DNA from: Ferirhizobium litorale
Lineage (GTDB): Bacteria; Pseudomonadota; Alphaproteobacteria; Rhizobiales; Rhizobiaceae
Direction: 5' to 3'
DNA length: 64,000 nt
Assembly: GCA_030028905.1 (NCBI GenBank)
Contig: JALDYZ010000002.1
Location: forward strand, 620,001 to 684,000
The notes below the pieces were generated by a model that saw nothing but the letters and a program-made list of their open reading frames with translations, did no database searches and was not told the DNA's origin. Made by a program: the position numbers and the translations under genes. Positions within the stretch are counted from its first letter, which is position 1. Each line of letters opens with the position of its first letter. Of this stretch, positions 41,780 to 53,189 are shown in pieces.

Positions 41780-42286
41780 ATGGCACTTCTGCAACGCATA
41801 GCGAAAGACGTGAAGTTGATGTTCCGGCGGCCGCCGCGTCAACAGTATGCCGCGCTTTGCTATCGGTTGAAAAAGAAGAATGGCCTGGAGGTCCTGCTGC
41901 TGACTAGCCGCGACACGGGTCGCTGGGTCATTCCCAAGGGCTGGCCGATGCCCAACAAGAAGTCACATTCCGTTGCCGAGCGCGAAGCATTCGAAGAAGC
42001 CGGGGTGAAGGGCAAGGCGGAGCGCGCGCCGCTGGGCTCGTTCACCTATCACAAGGGTCTGGATCAGGGGTTGAAGGTGTTCTGCAGGGTCCAGGTGCAT
42101 GCACTGAAGGTCGAGAGCATGCTCGACGACTTTCCGGAAAAAGGGCAGCGCCAGCTTGCGTGGGTTTCCTGCGCAGAGGCTGCCGAGCGGGTCGACGAAC
42201 CGGAACTCAAGGCGCTGCTGCTTGCCTTCGAACAGCGCATGCTGGGTCACGAAGAACCGGGAACACGCAAGATTCTCCGGAAATAA
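41780..42286 (+). CDS. Nudix hydrolase
   Basis: A 168-residue Nudix protein. The signature region PKGWPMPNKKSHSVAEREAF continues EEAG, giving the REx2EExG catalytic core intact; the first Glu of the G-x5-E part is Lys, as seen in many alphaproteobacterial members. It could cleave diphosphates such as ADP-ribose or diadenosine polyphosphates; substrate not predictable by sequence alone. Confidence 0.88.
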   Translation: MALLQRIAKDVKLMFRRPPRQQYAALCYRLKKKNGLEVLLLTSRDTGRWVIPKGWPMPNKKSHSVAEREAFEEAGVKGKAERAPLGSFTYHKGLDQGLKVFCRVQVHALKVESMLDDFPEKGQRQLAWVSCAEAAERVDEPELKALLLAFEQRMLGHEEPGTRKILRK

Positions 42287-42452
42287 TGCAGCAATCACGC
42301 CATTGTTGTCTTGCACTTGATGTAGGATGCCGCTACCCGATTGCGTAAAATGGCCCGTCTGCGCCTTGTCGCACGGGGAAATCCAACTTTTTGTCTGTGC
42401 AACCCCGGACGCCTTCTGGCGTCGTTCGATGCGGATGCGCCCGGAGACCTGA

Positions 42453-43958
42453 ATGCCTAAATCGACACCGCACCTTGTCAAGAGGACGCTCGACAAGGAC
42501 CTCGACAAGATTGCCTATGTAGAAGAAGCGACCAACTACGTCTCCCGGGGACTGGCAGGCCCCGGCATCGGCCTGGTCTTCCTGGTCGTGGCGATGATCT
42601 TCGCAGGCGTCTACGTCATCAACCAGCCCGGCGCGGCTATCGTCATCGCGGCGGCGGCCATCGGCGCCTATATGGCGATGAACATTGGCGCCAATGACGT
42701 CACCAACAACGTCGGCCCCGCGGTCGGCTCGAAGGCGATGTCGATGACCGTGGCGCTGATCATTGCTGCAGTGTTCGAAACGGCAGGCGCGATGATCGCC
42801 GGCGGCGACGTCGTCGAAACCATTTCCAAGGGCATTCTCGACCCTTCCCTGATGTCGAACACCGACATCTTCATCTGGGCGATGATGGCGGCACTGCTTT
42901 CCTCGGCACTATGGGTAAATCTGGCGACCTGGCTCGGGGCTCCGGTCTCGACCACGCATGCCGTCGTGGGCGGTGTCGTCGGCGCAGGCGTGGCGGCAGC
43001 AGGCGTCGGCTCCATCGACTGGGTCCAGATGGCCGGCATTGCCACCAGTTGGGTGATCTCGCCGCTTCTCGGCGGTGTCGTCGCGGCCCTGTTCCTGGCC
43101 TTCATCAAGGAATACATCATCTACCGCGAAGACAAGATCGCCGCGGCACGAAAGTGGGTTCCGGTCCTGATCGCCTTGATGGTCGGTTCCTTCTCTGCCT
43201 ACCTGGCCCTGAAAGGCTTGAAGAAAGTAGCCGACATCTCGTTGCTGACGGCAACGATGATCGGCCTCGTAGCCGGCGCGATGAGCTGGGCCGGGAGCGT
43301 TCCGCTGGTGCGGCGTCAGTCGATCGGGCTGGAGAACCGCAACCAGTCGCTGCGCAAGCTTTTCCGCCTGCCGCTGATCTTCTCGGCTGCGTTGCTGTCC
43401 TTCGCCCATGGTGCGAACGATGTCGCCAACGCCATCGGACCGCTCTCGGCCATCGTGCATGCTGCCCAGGACCACGAGATCACAGCCCAGATCAGCATTC
43501 CGCTATGGGTGATGGTCATCGGCGCATTCGGCATTTCGCTCGGCCTTCTGCTTTTCGGCCCGCGCCTCATTCGGCTGGTCGGCGAGCAGATCACCAAGCT
43601 CAATCCGATGCGTGCATTCTGCGTCGCGCTGTCGGCCGCCTTCACCGTCATCGTCGCCTCGTGGCTGGGCCTGCCGGTGAGTTCGACCCATATCGCCGTC
43701 GGCGCCGTCTTCGGTGTCGGCTTCTTCCGCGAATGGTATACCCGCAATTCCAAGCGCCGCATCAACTACATGCGGATGAAGGCGGGAAACTGGGACATCG
43801 AGGAACCGGAGGAACGCAATCCAGACGAACTGCGTCGCCGCTACCTGGTCCGACGCTCGCACTTCATGACCATTGTCGCCGCCTGGGTCATCACCGTCCC
43901 GGCTTCGGCGCTGCTTGCGGCCGCGATCTATTGGGCCATGTTCGTGCTCTTCGTCTAA
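42453..43958 (+). CDS. pit: Inorganic phosphate transporter, PiT family
   Basis: A 501-residue multi-pass membrane protein with the two PiT signatures: MNIGANDVTNNVGPAVGSKA near residue 75 and AHGANDVANAIGPLSAI near residue 315, each with paired GANDVxN. Roughly ten to twelve membrane segments; a cytosolic loop in the middle. It imports phosphate (with H+ and metal). The N-terminus (MPKSTPHLVKRTLDKDLDKI) is hydrophilic and extended. Confidence 0.93.
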   Translation: MPKSTPHLVKRTLDKDLDKIAYVEEATNYVSRGLAGPGIGLVFLVVAMIFAGVYVINQPGAAIVIAAAAIGAYMAMNIGANDVTNNVGPAVGSKAMSMTVALIIAAVFETAGAMIAGGDVVETISKGILDPSLMSNTDIFIWAMMAALLSSALWVNLATWLGAPVSTTHAVVGGVVGAGVAAAGVGSIDWVQMAGIATSWVISPLLGGVVAALFLAFIKEYIIYREDKIAAARKWVPVLIALMVGSFSAYLALKGLKKVADISLLTATMIGLVAGAMSWAGSVPLVRRQSIGLENRNQSLRKLFRLPLIFSAALLSFAHGANDVANAIGPLSAIVHAAQDHEITAQISIPLWVMVIGAFGISLGLLLFGPRLIRLVGEQITKLNPMRAFCVALSAAFTVIVASWLGLPVSSTHIAVGAVFGVGFFREWYTRNSKRRINYMRMKAGNWDIEEPEERNPDELRRRYLVRRSHFMTIVAAWVITVPASALLAAAIYWAMFVLFV

Positions 43959-44038
43959 GGTGTGTCCTCCAGCATGGATAAGGTGTGACTTCAACGCGTT
44001 GTCGCGCCTTTTGCGCGGCCTGATACGAGGAGATGCGG

Positions 44039-44776
44039 ATGCGGGCCAACTTCCGGATGCAGCGGCTGTTCATCGATGCCGACCTCAAGGGCGGCATCGA
44101 CATCGAGGCGGGCAAGGATCATTTCCACTACCTCGCCAATGTGCTGCGCGCCGAGGATGGAACCGAGATCCTGCTGTTCAACGGCCGCGACGGCGAGTGG
44201 AAGGCGCGCCTGACCTTCCCGACCCGCAAGCGCATCGTGATGACGATCCTCGAGCAGACCCGGCCGCAACCTGCGCCCTCGGATCTTTACTACCTGTTTG
44301 CGCCGCTGAAGGTGGGGCGCCTCGACTATCTGGTGCAGAAGGCGGTCGAAATGGGCGCCGGGCTCTTGCAGCCGGTCATGACCCAGCATGTCCAGGGCAA
44401 GATCACCAGCATCGATCGCCTCAAGGCGAATGTCATCGAGGCGGCCGAGCAGTGCGGCGTCCTTAGCGTTCCCGACGTTGCGCCGCCGAAACGGCTGGGG
44501 GATCTGCTGGAAACCTGGCCGCGCGATCGACGCATCATCTATTGCGACGAAGGCGACCACGGGCAGAATCCGTTGCCGCTGCTGAATGCCGTCAAGGAAC
44601 GCAAGCTGGCGCTGCTGGTCGGCCCCGAAGGAGGGTTTTCCGAAGACGAGCAGAAGGTCCTGCGCAGCCTCGATTTCGTCACTGCCATACCGCTGGGCCC
44701 CCGCATTCTCAGGGCCGACACCGCCGCAGTGGCGGCAATGGCCGTCATCCAGGCATCCATCGGCGACTGGCGCTGA
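44039..44776 (+). CDS. rsmE: 16S rRNA (uracil(1498)-N3)-methyltransferase RsmE
   Basis: A 245-residue SPOUT methyltransferase: [17 protein letters not shown] and [19 protein letters not shown] form the knot and SAM site; an N-terminal RNA-binding beta barrel precedes. It methylates U1498 of 16S rRNA. Two ATGs, 44033 and 44039, are close; GAGGAG is best spaced for 44039. Confidence 0.92.
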   Translation: MRANFRMQRLFIDADLKGGIDIEAGKDHFHYLANVLRAEDGTEILLFNGRDGEWKARLTFPTRKRIVMTILEQTRPQPAPSDLYYLFAPLKVGRLDYLVQKAVEMGAGLLQPVMTQHVQGKITSIDRLKANVIEAAEQCGVLSVPDVAPPKRLGDLLETWPRDRRIIYCDEGDHGQNPLPLLNAVKERKLALLVGPEGGFSEDEQKVLRSLDFVTAIPLGPRILRADTAAVAAMAVIQASIGDWR

Positions 44777-44924
44777 CCAGCACGGGGCGAAGTTCGCCAT
44801 GCTTTTTCTTTTTTGATCCTGCCATGAAAGAAATTGACTTGCGCAACACCTTATTCCGGTCCAATCAGCCATCCATGCTGCCCGTTTTCCCGGCGGGCGC
44901 CTCCTGATCAGCAAGGTTTAGTTC

Positions 44925-46298
44925 ATGGCCCGTGATACCACCGACCAGACCCCCATTACATCCGTGGCCGAACTGACGGACTATCTGGCGGCGGGCGCAA
45001 AACCGAAGGAACGCTTCCGCATCGGAACGGAGCACGAAAAGTTTCCTTTCTTCCGCACGGACAACAGCCCGGTACCATATTTCGGCGAGGCCAGCATCTC
45101 GGCGCTGCTGAACGGCATGCGGGAAAAACTCGGCTGGGACGAAATCGTCGACGCGGGCAATATCATCGGGCTCGTGGAACCTGCCGGGATGGGCGCGATC
45201 TCGCTTGAACCGGGCGGACAGTTCGAACTGTCCGGCGCACCGCTCGAAAACCTGCACCAGACCTGTCGCGAATCGAACCAGCACCTGGCGACGCTTCGCG
45301 AGGTGGCCGAGCCGCTCGGCATCCGTTTCCTCGGCGTGGGCGGCAGTCCGAAATGGACGCTGGCCGAAACGCCGCGCATGCCGAAGTCGCGCTACGAGAT
45401 CATGACCCGCTACATGCCCAAGGTGGGCACGAAGGGTCTGGACATGATGTACCGCACCTGCACCATCCAGGTGAATCTCGACTTTTCCTCGGAAGAGGAC
45501 ATGGCGCGCAAGATGAAGGTGTCGCTGAAGCTGCAACCGCTTTCGACGGCCCTCTTCGCCTCGTCGCCGTTTACCGACGGCAAGCCGAACGGCCTGGTTT
45601 CATGGCGCGGCGACATCTGGCGCGATACCGACAACCGGCGTGCCGGTCTGCTGCCCTTCGCGATGGAGGACGGCTTCCGGTTCGAGAACTACGTCGAATG
45701 GGCGCTCGATGTACCGATGTACTTCGTGGTCCGGGATGGACGCTACCATGACTGTACCCACATTACCTTCCGCCAGTTCATGAATGGCGCCCTCAAGGGC
45801 GAGGTCGCCGAATGGCAGCCGAACATGGGCGATTGGACCAACCATCTGTCCACCCTCTTCCCAGACGTGCGCCTGAAGCGCTTCCTCGAGATGCGCGGGG
45901 CCGATGGTGGCCCGTGGCGGCGTATCTGTGCCTTGCCGGCCTTCTGGGTCGGCCTGCTCTATGACGATACGGCGCTGGCGGCGGCGGAGGAACTGACGTC
46001 CTCATGGACATTTACGGATGTCAGCGCGCTGCGCGACGCTGTCCCCTCCCAGGGGCTGAAGGCCTCGATCGCCGGCAAGAGCTTGCTCGACGTCTGCCGT
46101 GAGGTGATCAATATCTCGCGTGCGGGGCTGAAGGCCCGCGCCTGCCTCAACGACGACGGCGTCGACGAGAGCGTCTTCCTCGGGCCGCTCGACGAGGTCA
46201 TCGCCAAGAAGGCGACGCTCGCAGACGACATGCTGGCGCTCTACAATGGCCGCTGGAACGGTTCGGTCGATCCGGTGTTCGAGGACTACCAGTACTGA
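44925..46298 (+). CDS. gshA: Glutamate--cysteine ligase, alphaproteobacterial/plant type
   Basis: A 457-residue GshA of the plant/alphaproteobacterial kind (not the E. coli fold length). It begins ITSVAELTDYLAAGAKPKER, with RIGTEHEKFPF as the substrate-binding N-terminal motif, GAISLEPGGQFELSG, and MMYRTCTIQVNLDFSSEEDM. It ligates glutamate and cysteine in the first step of glutathione synthesis. No unusual features; stands ~150 bp downstream of rsmE. Confidence 0.92.
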   Translation: MARDTTDQTPITSVAELTDYLAAGAKPKERFRIGTEHEKFPFFRTDNSPVPYFGEASISALLNGMREKLGWDEIVDAGNIIGLVEPAGMGAISLEPGGQFELSGAPLENLHQTCRESNQHLATLREVAEPLGIRFLGVGGSPKWTLAETPRMPKSRYEIMTRYMPKVGTKGLDMMYRTCTIQVNLDFSSEEDMARKMKVSLKLQPLSTALFASSPFTDGKPNGLVSWRGDIWRDTDNRRAGLLPFAMEDGFRFENYVEWALDVPMYFVVRDGRYHDCTHITFRQFMNGALKGEVAEWQPNMGDWTNHLSTLFPDVRLKRFLEMRGADGGPWRRICALPAFWVGLLYDDTALAAAEELTSSWTFTDVSALRDAVPSQGLKASIAGKSLLDVCREVINISRAGLKARACLNDDGVDESVFLGPLDEVIAKKATLADDMLALYNGRWNGSVDPVFEDYQY

Positions 46299-46413
46299 CG
46301 CCGCCATATTCTTGTGCGGCGCGAAAGCCTTTGACAAAAACCGGTTTGCGGCTTGTTTTTTCGGGATATAGTGCAATGCAGATGCGTCGCGCCTGCCGGG
46401 AAAGGAAAGCCCC

Positions 46414-47307
46414 ATGCTGCCTCTATTCGACATGATGATGCGGGCCCAGAACGGCGCCGGCATCGATGCCATGGCCAAGCAGTTCAACCTCGCGCAGGAC
46501 CAGGTGACGAAGGCGATGGCGGCGTTGATGCCGGCCTTTTCCTCGGGCCTGAAGCGCAACTCCGCCAACCCCTATGATTTCACGGCGCTGATGCAGGCCG
46601 TCTCCTCGGGCAACTACGCCAAGTATTTCGAGGACATGAGCAAGGCCTTCACGCCGCAGGGAATGGCGGACGGCAACACCATGCTTGGCCAGATCTTCGG
46701 CTCCAAGGAAGTGTCGAGGGGCATTGCCGCGCAGGCGGCGCAGATGACCGGCATCGGCCAAGAAATCCTCAAGCAGATGATGCCGGTGATGGCCAATACG
46801 CTGATGGGCGGGCTCTTCAAGCAGGGAATGGGCCAGATCCAGGACTACCCCAACCCGTTCATGAACGGACCGATGGGCGACATGATGCGCCAATGGATGG
46901 AAAGCACCGGTTTCGCACCGAAGAAGCCCGAGCCCAGCATCTTCGACAACCCGTTCACCCAGGCGATGCAAGCGATGTTTGCAGGCCAGAAGGCGACGCC
47001 GTCGCCGAGCGAAGCCGATCCGTTTGCGATCAACGCCTTCACCAAAATGTTCCAGGACATGATGGGCGGCAATTTCGAGACCACACCTGCGCCCGCGAAG
47101 GCCCCGTCCGCGGAGAAGCCGGAAGCGCAAAAACAGCCCGCTTCTGCGGACCTGTCGGCCTACAACGACATGATCGCCTCGCTGTTCGATAGCGGTCTCG
47201 AAGTGCAGAAGAACTACCAGAAGAGCATAGAGTCGATTTTCGACAACTACATGAAGCACGGCGCCAATGGCGCTGCTACGGCCGGACCGGAAAAGCCGGC
47301 TCCGTAA
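46414..47307 (+). CDS. DUF937-like protein of unknown function
   Basis: A 297-residue protein with no membrane segment. The N-terminal ~130 residues are helical and Ala/Met-rich with the DUF937-like pattern (AMAKQFNLAQDQVTKAMAAL, MLPLFDMMMRAQNG), then Pro/Ala-rich and Met-rich repeats and an acidic C-terminal helix NDMIASLFDSGLEVQKNYQK. The Pro/Lys-rich linker suggests two helical ends joined by a flexible middle. No function assigned. Confidence 0.75.
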   Translation: MLPLFDMMMRAQNGAGIDAMAKQFNLAQDQVTKAMAALMPAFSSGLKRNSANPYDFTALMQAVSSGNYAKYFEDMSKAFTPQGMADGNTMLGQIFGSKEVSRGIAAQAAQMTGIGQEILKQMMPVMANTLMGGLFKQGMGQIQDYPNPFMNGPMGDMMRQWMESTGFAPKKPEPSIFDNPFTQAMQAMFAGQKATPSPSEADPFAINAFTKMFQDMMGGNFETTPAPAKAPSAEKPEAQKQPASADLSAYNDMIASLFDSGLEVQKNYQKSIESIFDNYMKHGANGAATAGPEKPAP

Positions 47308-47364
47308 CGACCGGCGCAAGCGAGTACGGCACGACAATGACTGCCTCGCACCGTTGCGCGGGCA

Positions 47365-47399
47365 TAAAAAAGCCCGGTGCGGCTTTGCCAGGCACCGGG
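47365..47399 (-). terminator. Intrinsic terminator of the DUF1127 gene
   Basis: GCCCGGTGC (47371-47379) and GCACCGGGC (47391-47399) form a perfect 9-bp stem; on the minus strand it is followed by TTTTTT (47365-47370). It lies 50 bp past the DUF1127 stop. Confidence 0.85.
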
Positions 47400-47449
47400 C
47401 AATAGGCAGGGCTTATTGGCTGTCACCCTGCGGGGAAATGGTAAAACTG

Positions 47450-47713
47450 CTAGCGACGCCTCGAGCGGTTCAGACGACGCGACGGGTCCTCGAAGAAAGT
47501 CGATGTCAGAATTGCGCGGTCGACTTCCGCCCTCGTCAGTCCGATATCCCGCAGGTGATAGTCGTCGAGATCCTGCAGGTGGCAGACGGCGGCGCGGTTT
47601 CGCATCCGCTGGCGCGCGGACTTCAACAGGCTCCACACGGTCTCGATACGGCTAAGAAGCGTCCGGCCGGGCTTGGCGAGATCGAGGTCAATGGTCCTTT
47701 CTGTCGTGCGCAT
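47450..47713 (-). CDS. DUF1127 protein
   Basis: An 87-residue basic protein ending in the DUF1127 core CHLQDLDDYHLRDIGLTRAE followed by VDRAI and an Arg-rich tail (NRSRRR). The ATG at 47713 follows AAGGA with good spacing; a 47722 start is possible. DUF1127 proteins are abundant in rhizobia and often lie beside LysR genes; roles in RNA or phosphate metabolism have been reported for small members. Divergent from the next gene. Confidence 0.85.
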   Translation of the reverse strand: MRTTERTIDLDLAKPGRTLLSRIETVWSLLKSARQRMRNRAAVCHLQDLDDYHLRDIGLTRAEVDRAILTSTFFEDPSRRLNRSRRR

Positions 47714-47906
47714 GACGTTCATCCTTTCATTCAGGCACGAAACATGGCGTTCCCTCCCGCATGGTTTCGCGGGAAGGCTGGAACCAAGATCGGCGGGGCT
47801 GGCGCAGAGGCTGCCCCGTGGTTTCGTTGATTTGCCGAGATCAAGATCTCAAAAGCCTATTGATCAGTCCAACGAATGTTTCTAATGATTACCATCAAGC
47901 AATCTG

Positions 47907-48866
47907 ATGGGTTTTGCCATGACCGCGCCGCTCGACATCGACCAGCTACATACCTTCATCACCATTGTGGACACGGGCAGCTTCACCCGGGCCGCCGACC
48001 GCGTGTTCAAGACGCAGTCCGCCGTCTCCATGCAGATGCGACGTCTGGAGGAGCGCATCGGCAAACAGCTCTTTGCCAAGGATGGCCGCGGCATCCGCCT
48101 GACCAGCGAGGGCGAGAAGCTGCTGAACTATGCGCGGCGGATCATCCGGCTGAACAACGAAGCCATCGCCGCCTTCGACGACAACCGTCTCGAGGGAACG
48201 CTGCGCATTGGCACGCCGGACGACTATGCCGACCGCTACATGCCGGAAATCATAGGACGCTTCGCCAAGACCCATCCGAACGTCGAGCTCTACATCGTCT
48301 GCGAACCCTCCGAGGATCTGGCCGAAAAGCTCAGTCGCGGCGAACTCGACATCGCGCTGGTGACGCACCATCCCAAGGTGCGCGTCTCCGACGTCGTACG
48401 CACCGAACCGCTCTGCTGGGTCGGTTCCGCCAACCATCCGCTGCGCGACGATGCGCCGGTTCCGCTTGCCGTCGGGCGACGGGATTGCCAGTGGCGGCAA
48501 CTCGCGGTCGCAGCGCTCGACGCCACCGGGCGGGAACATCAGGTACTGTTTACCAGCTGGTCTTCGACGGTTCTTGCGGCAGCGGTGCTTGCCGGCATGG
48601 CGGTTTCCGTCCTGCCGGAATCCGCCCTGCGCACCGGCATGAAGATCCTCAACCAGTCGGACGGCTTTCCGCCGCTGCCGCCGGTTCAGATCGGCATCAT
48701 GAAGCGGCCGGGTGCGCCGACGTCGCTGATCAACGCCATCAGCAACCACATCACCGCCTGCCTCGACAACATCACGCCGGCGGCCGTCGATGACGATATG
48801 GACGCGGACGTCAAGACGTTCCCGCGCGTGGCTCGCCTCAGGGCGGGCAACATGCCCGGCTGGTGA
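47907..48866 (+). CDS. LysR-family transcriptional regulator (LrhA-like)
   Basis: A 319-residue LysR protein: helix-turn-helix LHTFITIVDTGSFTRAADRV with SAVSMQMRRLEERIGKQLFA, then a substrate-binding domain with RIGTPDDYADRYMPEIIGRF. The start could be at 47907 (MGFAM) or 47919 (MTAPLDIDQL). Divergent to the DUF1127 gene, a pairing that recurs in rhizobia, so regulation of DUF1127 is a reasonable guess. Confidence 0.87.
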   Translation: MGFAMTAPLDIDQLHTFITIVDTGSFTRAADRVFKTQSAVSMQMRRLEERIGKQLFAKDGRGIRLTSEGEKLLNYARRIIRLNNEAIAAFDDNRLEGTLRIGTPDDYADRYMPEIIGRFAKTHPNVELYIVCEPSEDLAEKLSRGELDIALVTHHPKVRVSDVVRTEPLCWVGSANHPLRDDAPVPLAVGRRDCQWRQLAVAALDATGREHQVLFTSWSSTVLAAAVLAGMAVSVLPESALRTGMKILNQSDGFPPLPPVQIGIMKRPGAPTSLINAISNHITACLDNITPAAVDDDMDADVKTFPRVARLRAGNMPGW

Positions 48867-48887
48867 TGATCCAGTGCGCGTGGTCCC

Positions 48888-49292
48888 CTAAGAAGATGTG
48901 ATCGCCACGGGAAAACCCCGTTGCAGCGAGTTCTTCGCCATGCAGATATCCTTGGCTGCATCGATGACGACCTGCGGGTCGCTGCCGTCGAGCGTCTCGC
49001 AGGTGATGTCGGCGGTCGCCGACGTGGCGAGGATCGGATCCCCCTCGAGCGTGACACTGACGCTCACCGCGATCTTCCCAAGCACAACGCCCCTGCCATG
49101 GGCGATGTATCGCAGGTCATTGCAGAGGCAGCCGCCGATTGCGAGCGCCAGCAGTTGCGCGCCATTGAACCCCAGTCCCATGCCACCGGCCTTGCCCTGC
49201 GGGCGGTCGACCACAACCGCATGCGCGCCGGCCCAACCCATCGCCGCCTCTGTCCCAGCAACGCTGCGCAATTCCACAGACACCGACATCAT
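48888..49292 (-). CDS. OsmC-family peroxiredoxin-like protein
   Basis: A 134-residue OsmC-type protein. The two redox Cys are in LLALAIGGCLCNDLRYIA and TCETLDG / KDICMAKNS positions, with GMGLGFNGAQLLALAIGGC as the first active-site region. These proteins reduce organic hydroperoxides or bind thiols; the spacing here fits the OsmC/Ohr superfamily but not classical Ohr. Convergent with the LysR gene. Confidence 0.82.
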   Translation of the reverse strand: MMSVSVELRSVAGTEAAMGWAGAHAVVVDRPQGKAGGMGLGFNGAQLLALAIGGCLCNDLRYIAHGRGVVLGKIAVSVSVTLEGDPILATSATADITCETLDGSDPQVVIDAAKDICMAKNSLQRGFPVAITSS

Positions 49293-49407
49293 GCTAGCGC
49301 CTCCGTCCCGTCAGAAAAGGCAATTGTAGCCATCGATCGTCGGTGCCGCAAAGCGAAGGCTTGCGCCGGAATGGGGTCGGCGGCAATACATGCCGCCAAG
49401 GTGCGGC

Positions 49408-50292
49408 TCAACCGGTCGAGGCGAGGTATTTCTTCAGGAACGCCACCGTGCGGGACCAGGCGAGATCGGCCGCCTCCTTGTTGTAGCGAGCCTGCGAGGT
49501 GTCGTTGTTGAAAGCGTGATTGACCCCGTCATACATGAAGATCTCGAAGGTCTTGTTGTTGGCTTCCAACGCCTTGCGGTAGTCCTCGATACCGGCGTTG
49601 ATGCGCTCGTCCAGACCGGCATAGTGGAGCAGGAGGGCCGCCTTGATCGCCGGCACCTGATCGAGGGGCGGCTGCGCACCGTAGTAGGCCACGCCCGCCG
49701 CCAGTTCCGGCGAACTTTCGGCAAGGCGGTTGACGAGGCCCCCGCCCCAGCAGAAGCCGACAGCTCCGACCCTGCCGGCTGACCGATTCGGCGCGGCCAG
49801 GAATGCGCGGCTCGCCTCGGCATTGGCGACAGTTCCGTCGCGGTCGAGGGCGCTGATCATCTCGCGCGCCTTGTCCTCGTCGGCCGGCGTGCCGCCGACA
49901 ATGGAAAGGAAATCTGGAGCAAGCACGACGAAGCCTTCCAGCGCCATACGCCGCGCAACGTCGCGGGTGTGCGGGTTGAGGCCGCGATTTTCATGGATGA
50001 CGATGACGCCGGGGAGCGGCCCGGCCTCCTCTTTCGGACGTACGAGATAACCCTTCATCATGCCGTTCGATCCCGGATAGGAGACCTCCTCGGCGACAAG
50101 GCGCGCGTCGTCCTCGGGGATCATCTGGGCGCTCGCCTTGTTGGCAGCCAGCAGCGGCGCAATGGCGGCGGCGCTGGCGGCAGACCCGGCAATGGCGGTC
50201 AGCTTCTCCATGAACGCCCTGCGGTCAAGGGTCAGGTGGGTGTACTCGTCATAGGCGTCGATCATCGCCTGGGTAACTTTTGGCGTTTCCAT
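49408..50292 (-). CDS. Dienelactone hydrolase family protein with Tat-like signal
   Basis: A 294-residue alpha/beta hydrolase: nucleophile elbow AVGFCWGGGLVN with Cys near residue 172, acid and base in DERINAGIEDYR and DGVNHAFNND. Residues 27-65 carry the twin-arginine pattern LDRRAFMEKLTAIAG and a hydrophobic AASAAAIAPLLAANKASAQ stretch, so it is probably exported by Tat to the periplasm. Substrate unknown; carboxymethylenebutenolidase-like enzymes act on dienelactones. ATG at 50292. Confidence 0.87.
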   Translation of the reverse strand: METPKVTQAMIDAYDEYTHLTLDRRAFMEKLTAIAGSAASAAAIAPLLAANKASAQMIPEDDARLVAEEVSYPGSNGMMKGYLVRPKEEAGPLPGVIVIHENRGLNPHTRDVARRMALEGFVVLAPDFLSIVGGTPADEDKAREMISALDRDGTVANAEASRAFLAAPNRSAGRVGAVGFCWGGGLVNRLAESSPELAAGVAYYGAQPPLDQVPAIKAALLLHYAGLDERINAGIEDYRKALEANNKTFEIFMYDGVNHAFNNDTSQARYNKEAADLAWSRTVAFLKKYLASTG

Positions 50293-50465
50293 GATGGGCC
50301 TCCACTCGCTTCGAACTCCATCCGGCGCCTTGCAAAGAGACCGGCGCCGCCCGGCAACGTCTGGCAGGATAGTCTCCCGGGCCGGGAAGACAGCTACACA
50401 AAGTCGTGACCGGTTCAACCCGAGGTGGATCGGATCACGCCAGCTCCAGCGCGATGCGGCCGTCG

Positions 50466-50885
50466 TCAGTCGAGGATCATCCAGACGGCGAGCCATGCCC
50501 ACATGGCGCCGAGCGCCAGGAACCCGAAGGCAAAGGCTGGGCTGCGATAGCGGATGCGGTTGTTGGTCACATGGATGGCAGCATGCACCCAGCGCGACAG
50601 CACGAAGATCCAGGCAAGCGCGATAGCCGGAAGGCTGTCGGCGTCGACGAGATAAGTGGCAAAAGAGCACGCATAGAAAAGCACCGGCAGCTCGAACTGA
50701 CTGGCGAGGCTGTTGCGGGCGAACAGGCTCTCATCCGGTTCGACGCGGTTTTCCCTGAACTGGGCGGTGGTTGCCCGGCCAGCCAGCACCGCCCGCCGAC
50801 GGCGGATCGAAAGCAGGACATAGAGGCCGAAGACCAGCGCGACATGCGCGATCATCGGCCAGAAGATGGCGTTCGTCCCAGTCAT
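50466..50885 (-). CDS. MAPEG family membrane protein
   Basis: A 139-residue protein with four hydrophobic segments and the MAPEG pattern: GLYVLLSIRRRRAVLAGRAT, NSLASQFELPVLFYACSFAT, and ALAWIFVLSRWVHAAIHVTN containing the SRxxHAxxH/N core. Eukaryotic relatives are glutathione transferases; bacterial role unknown. It lies upstream of the dienelactone hydrolase on the same strand, with 173 bp between. Confidence 0.85.
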   Translation of the reverse strand: MTGTNAIFWPMIAHVALVFGLYVLLSIRRRRAVLAGRATTAQFRENRVEPDESLFARNSLASQFELPVLFYACSFATYLVDADSLPAIALAWIFVLSRWVHAAIHVTNNRIRYRSPAFAFGFLALGAMWAWLAVWMILD

Positions 50886-50912
50886 GGATACCCCTCAAGC
50901 CCAGAGAATCGT

Positions 50913-53022
<2,110 letters not shown>

Positions 53023-53135
53023 TTATATGCGACGTCTACCGGGGATTTCGGAACACATCGTCCGCCCGGCTCCGCTTGGGAGTTTCATGGAAGTTGGCGA
53101 GGGCTGGTAACATGACTTGGCTCACAAGGGAATAG

Positions 53136-53162
53136 CAAAAGCCCGAGAATCGCTCTCGGGCT
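53136..53162 (-). terminator. Intrinsic terminator of the MBL-fold gene
   Basis: AGCCCGAGA (53140-53148) pairs with TCTCGGGCT (53154-53162), 9-bp stem; on the minus strand TTTTGC follows. It lies 27 bp past the metallo-beta-lactamase-fold gene and before guaB. Confidence 0.75.
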
Positions 53163-53189
53163 CCTGTTCCGGCTGCATGGCAGCTATGC

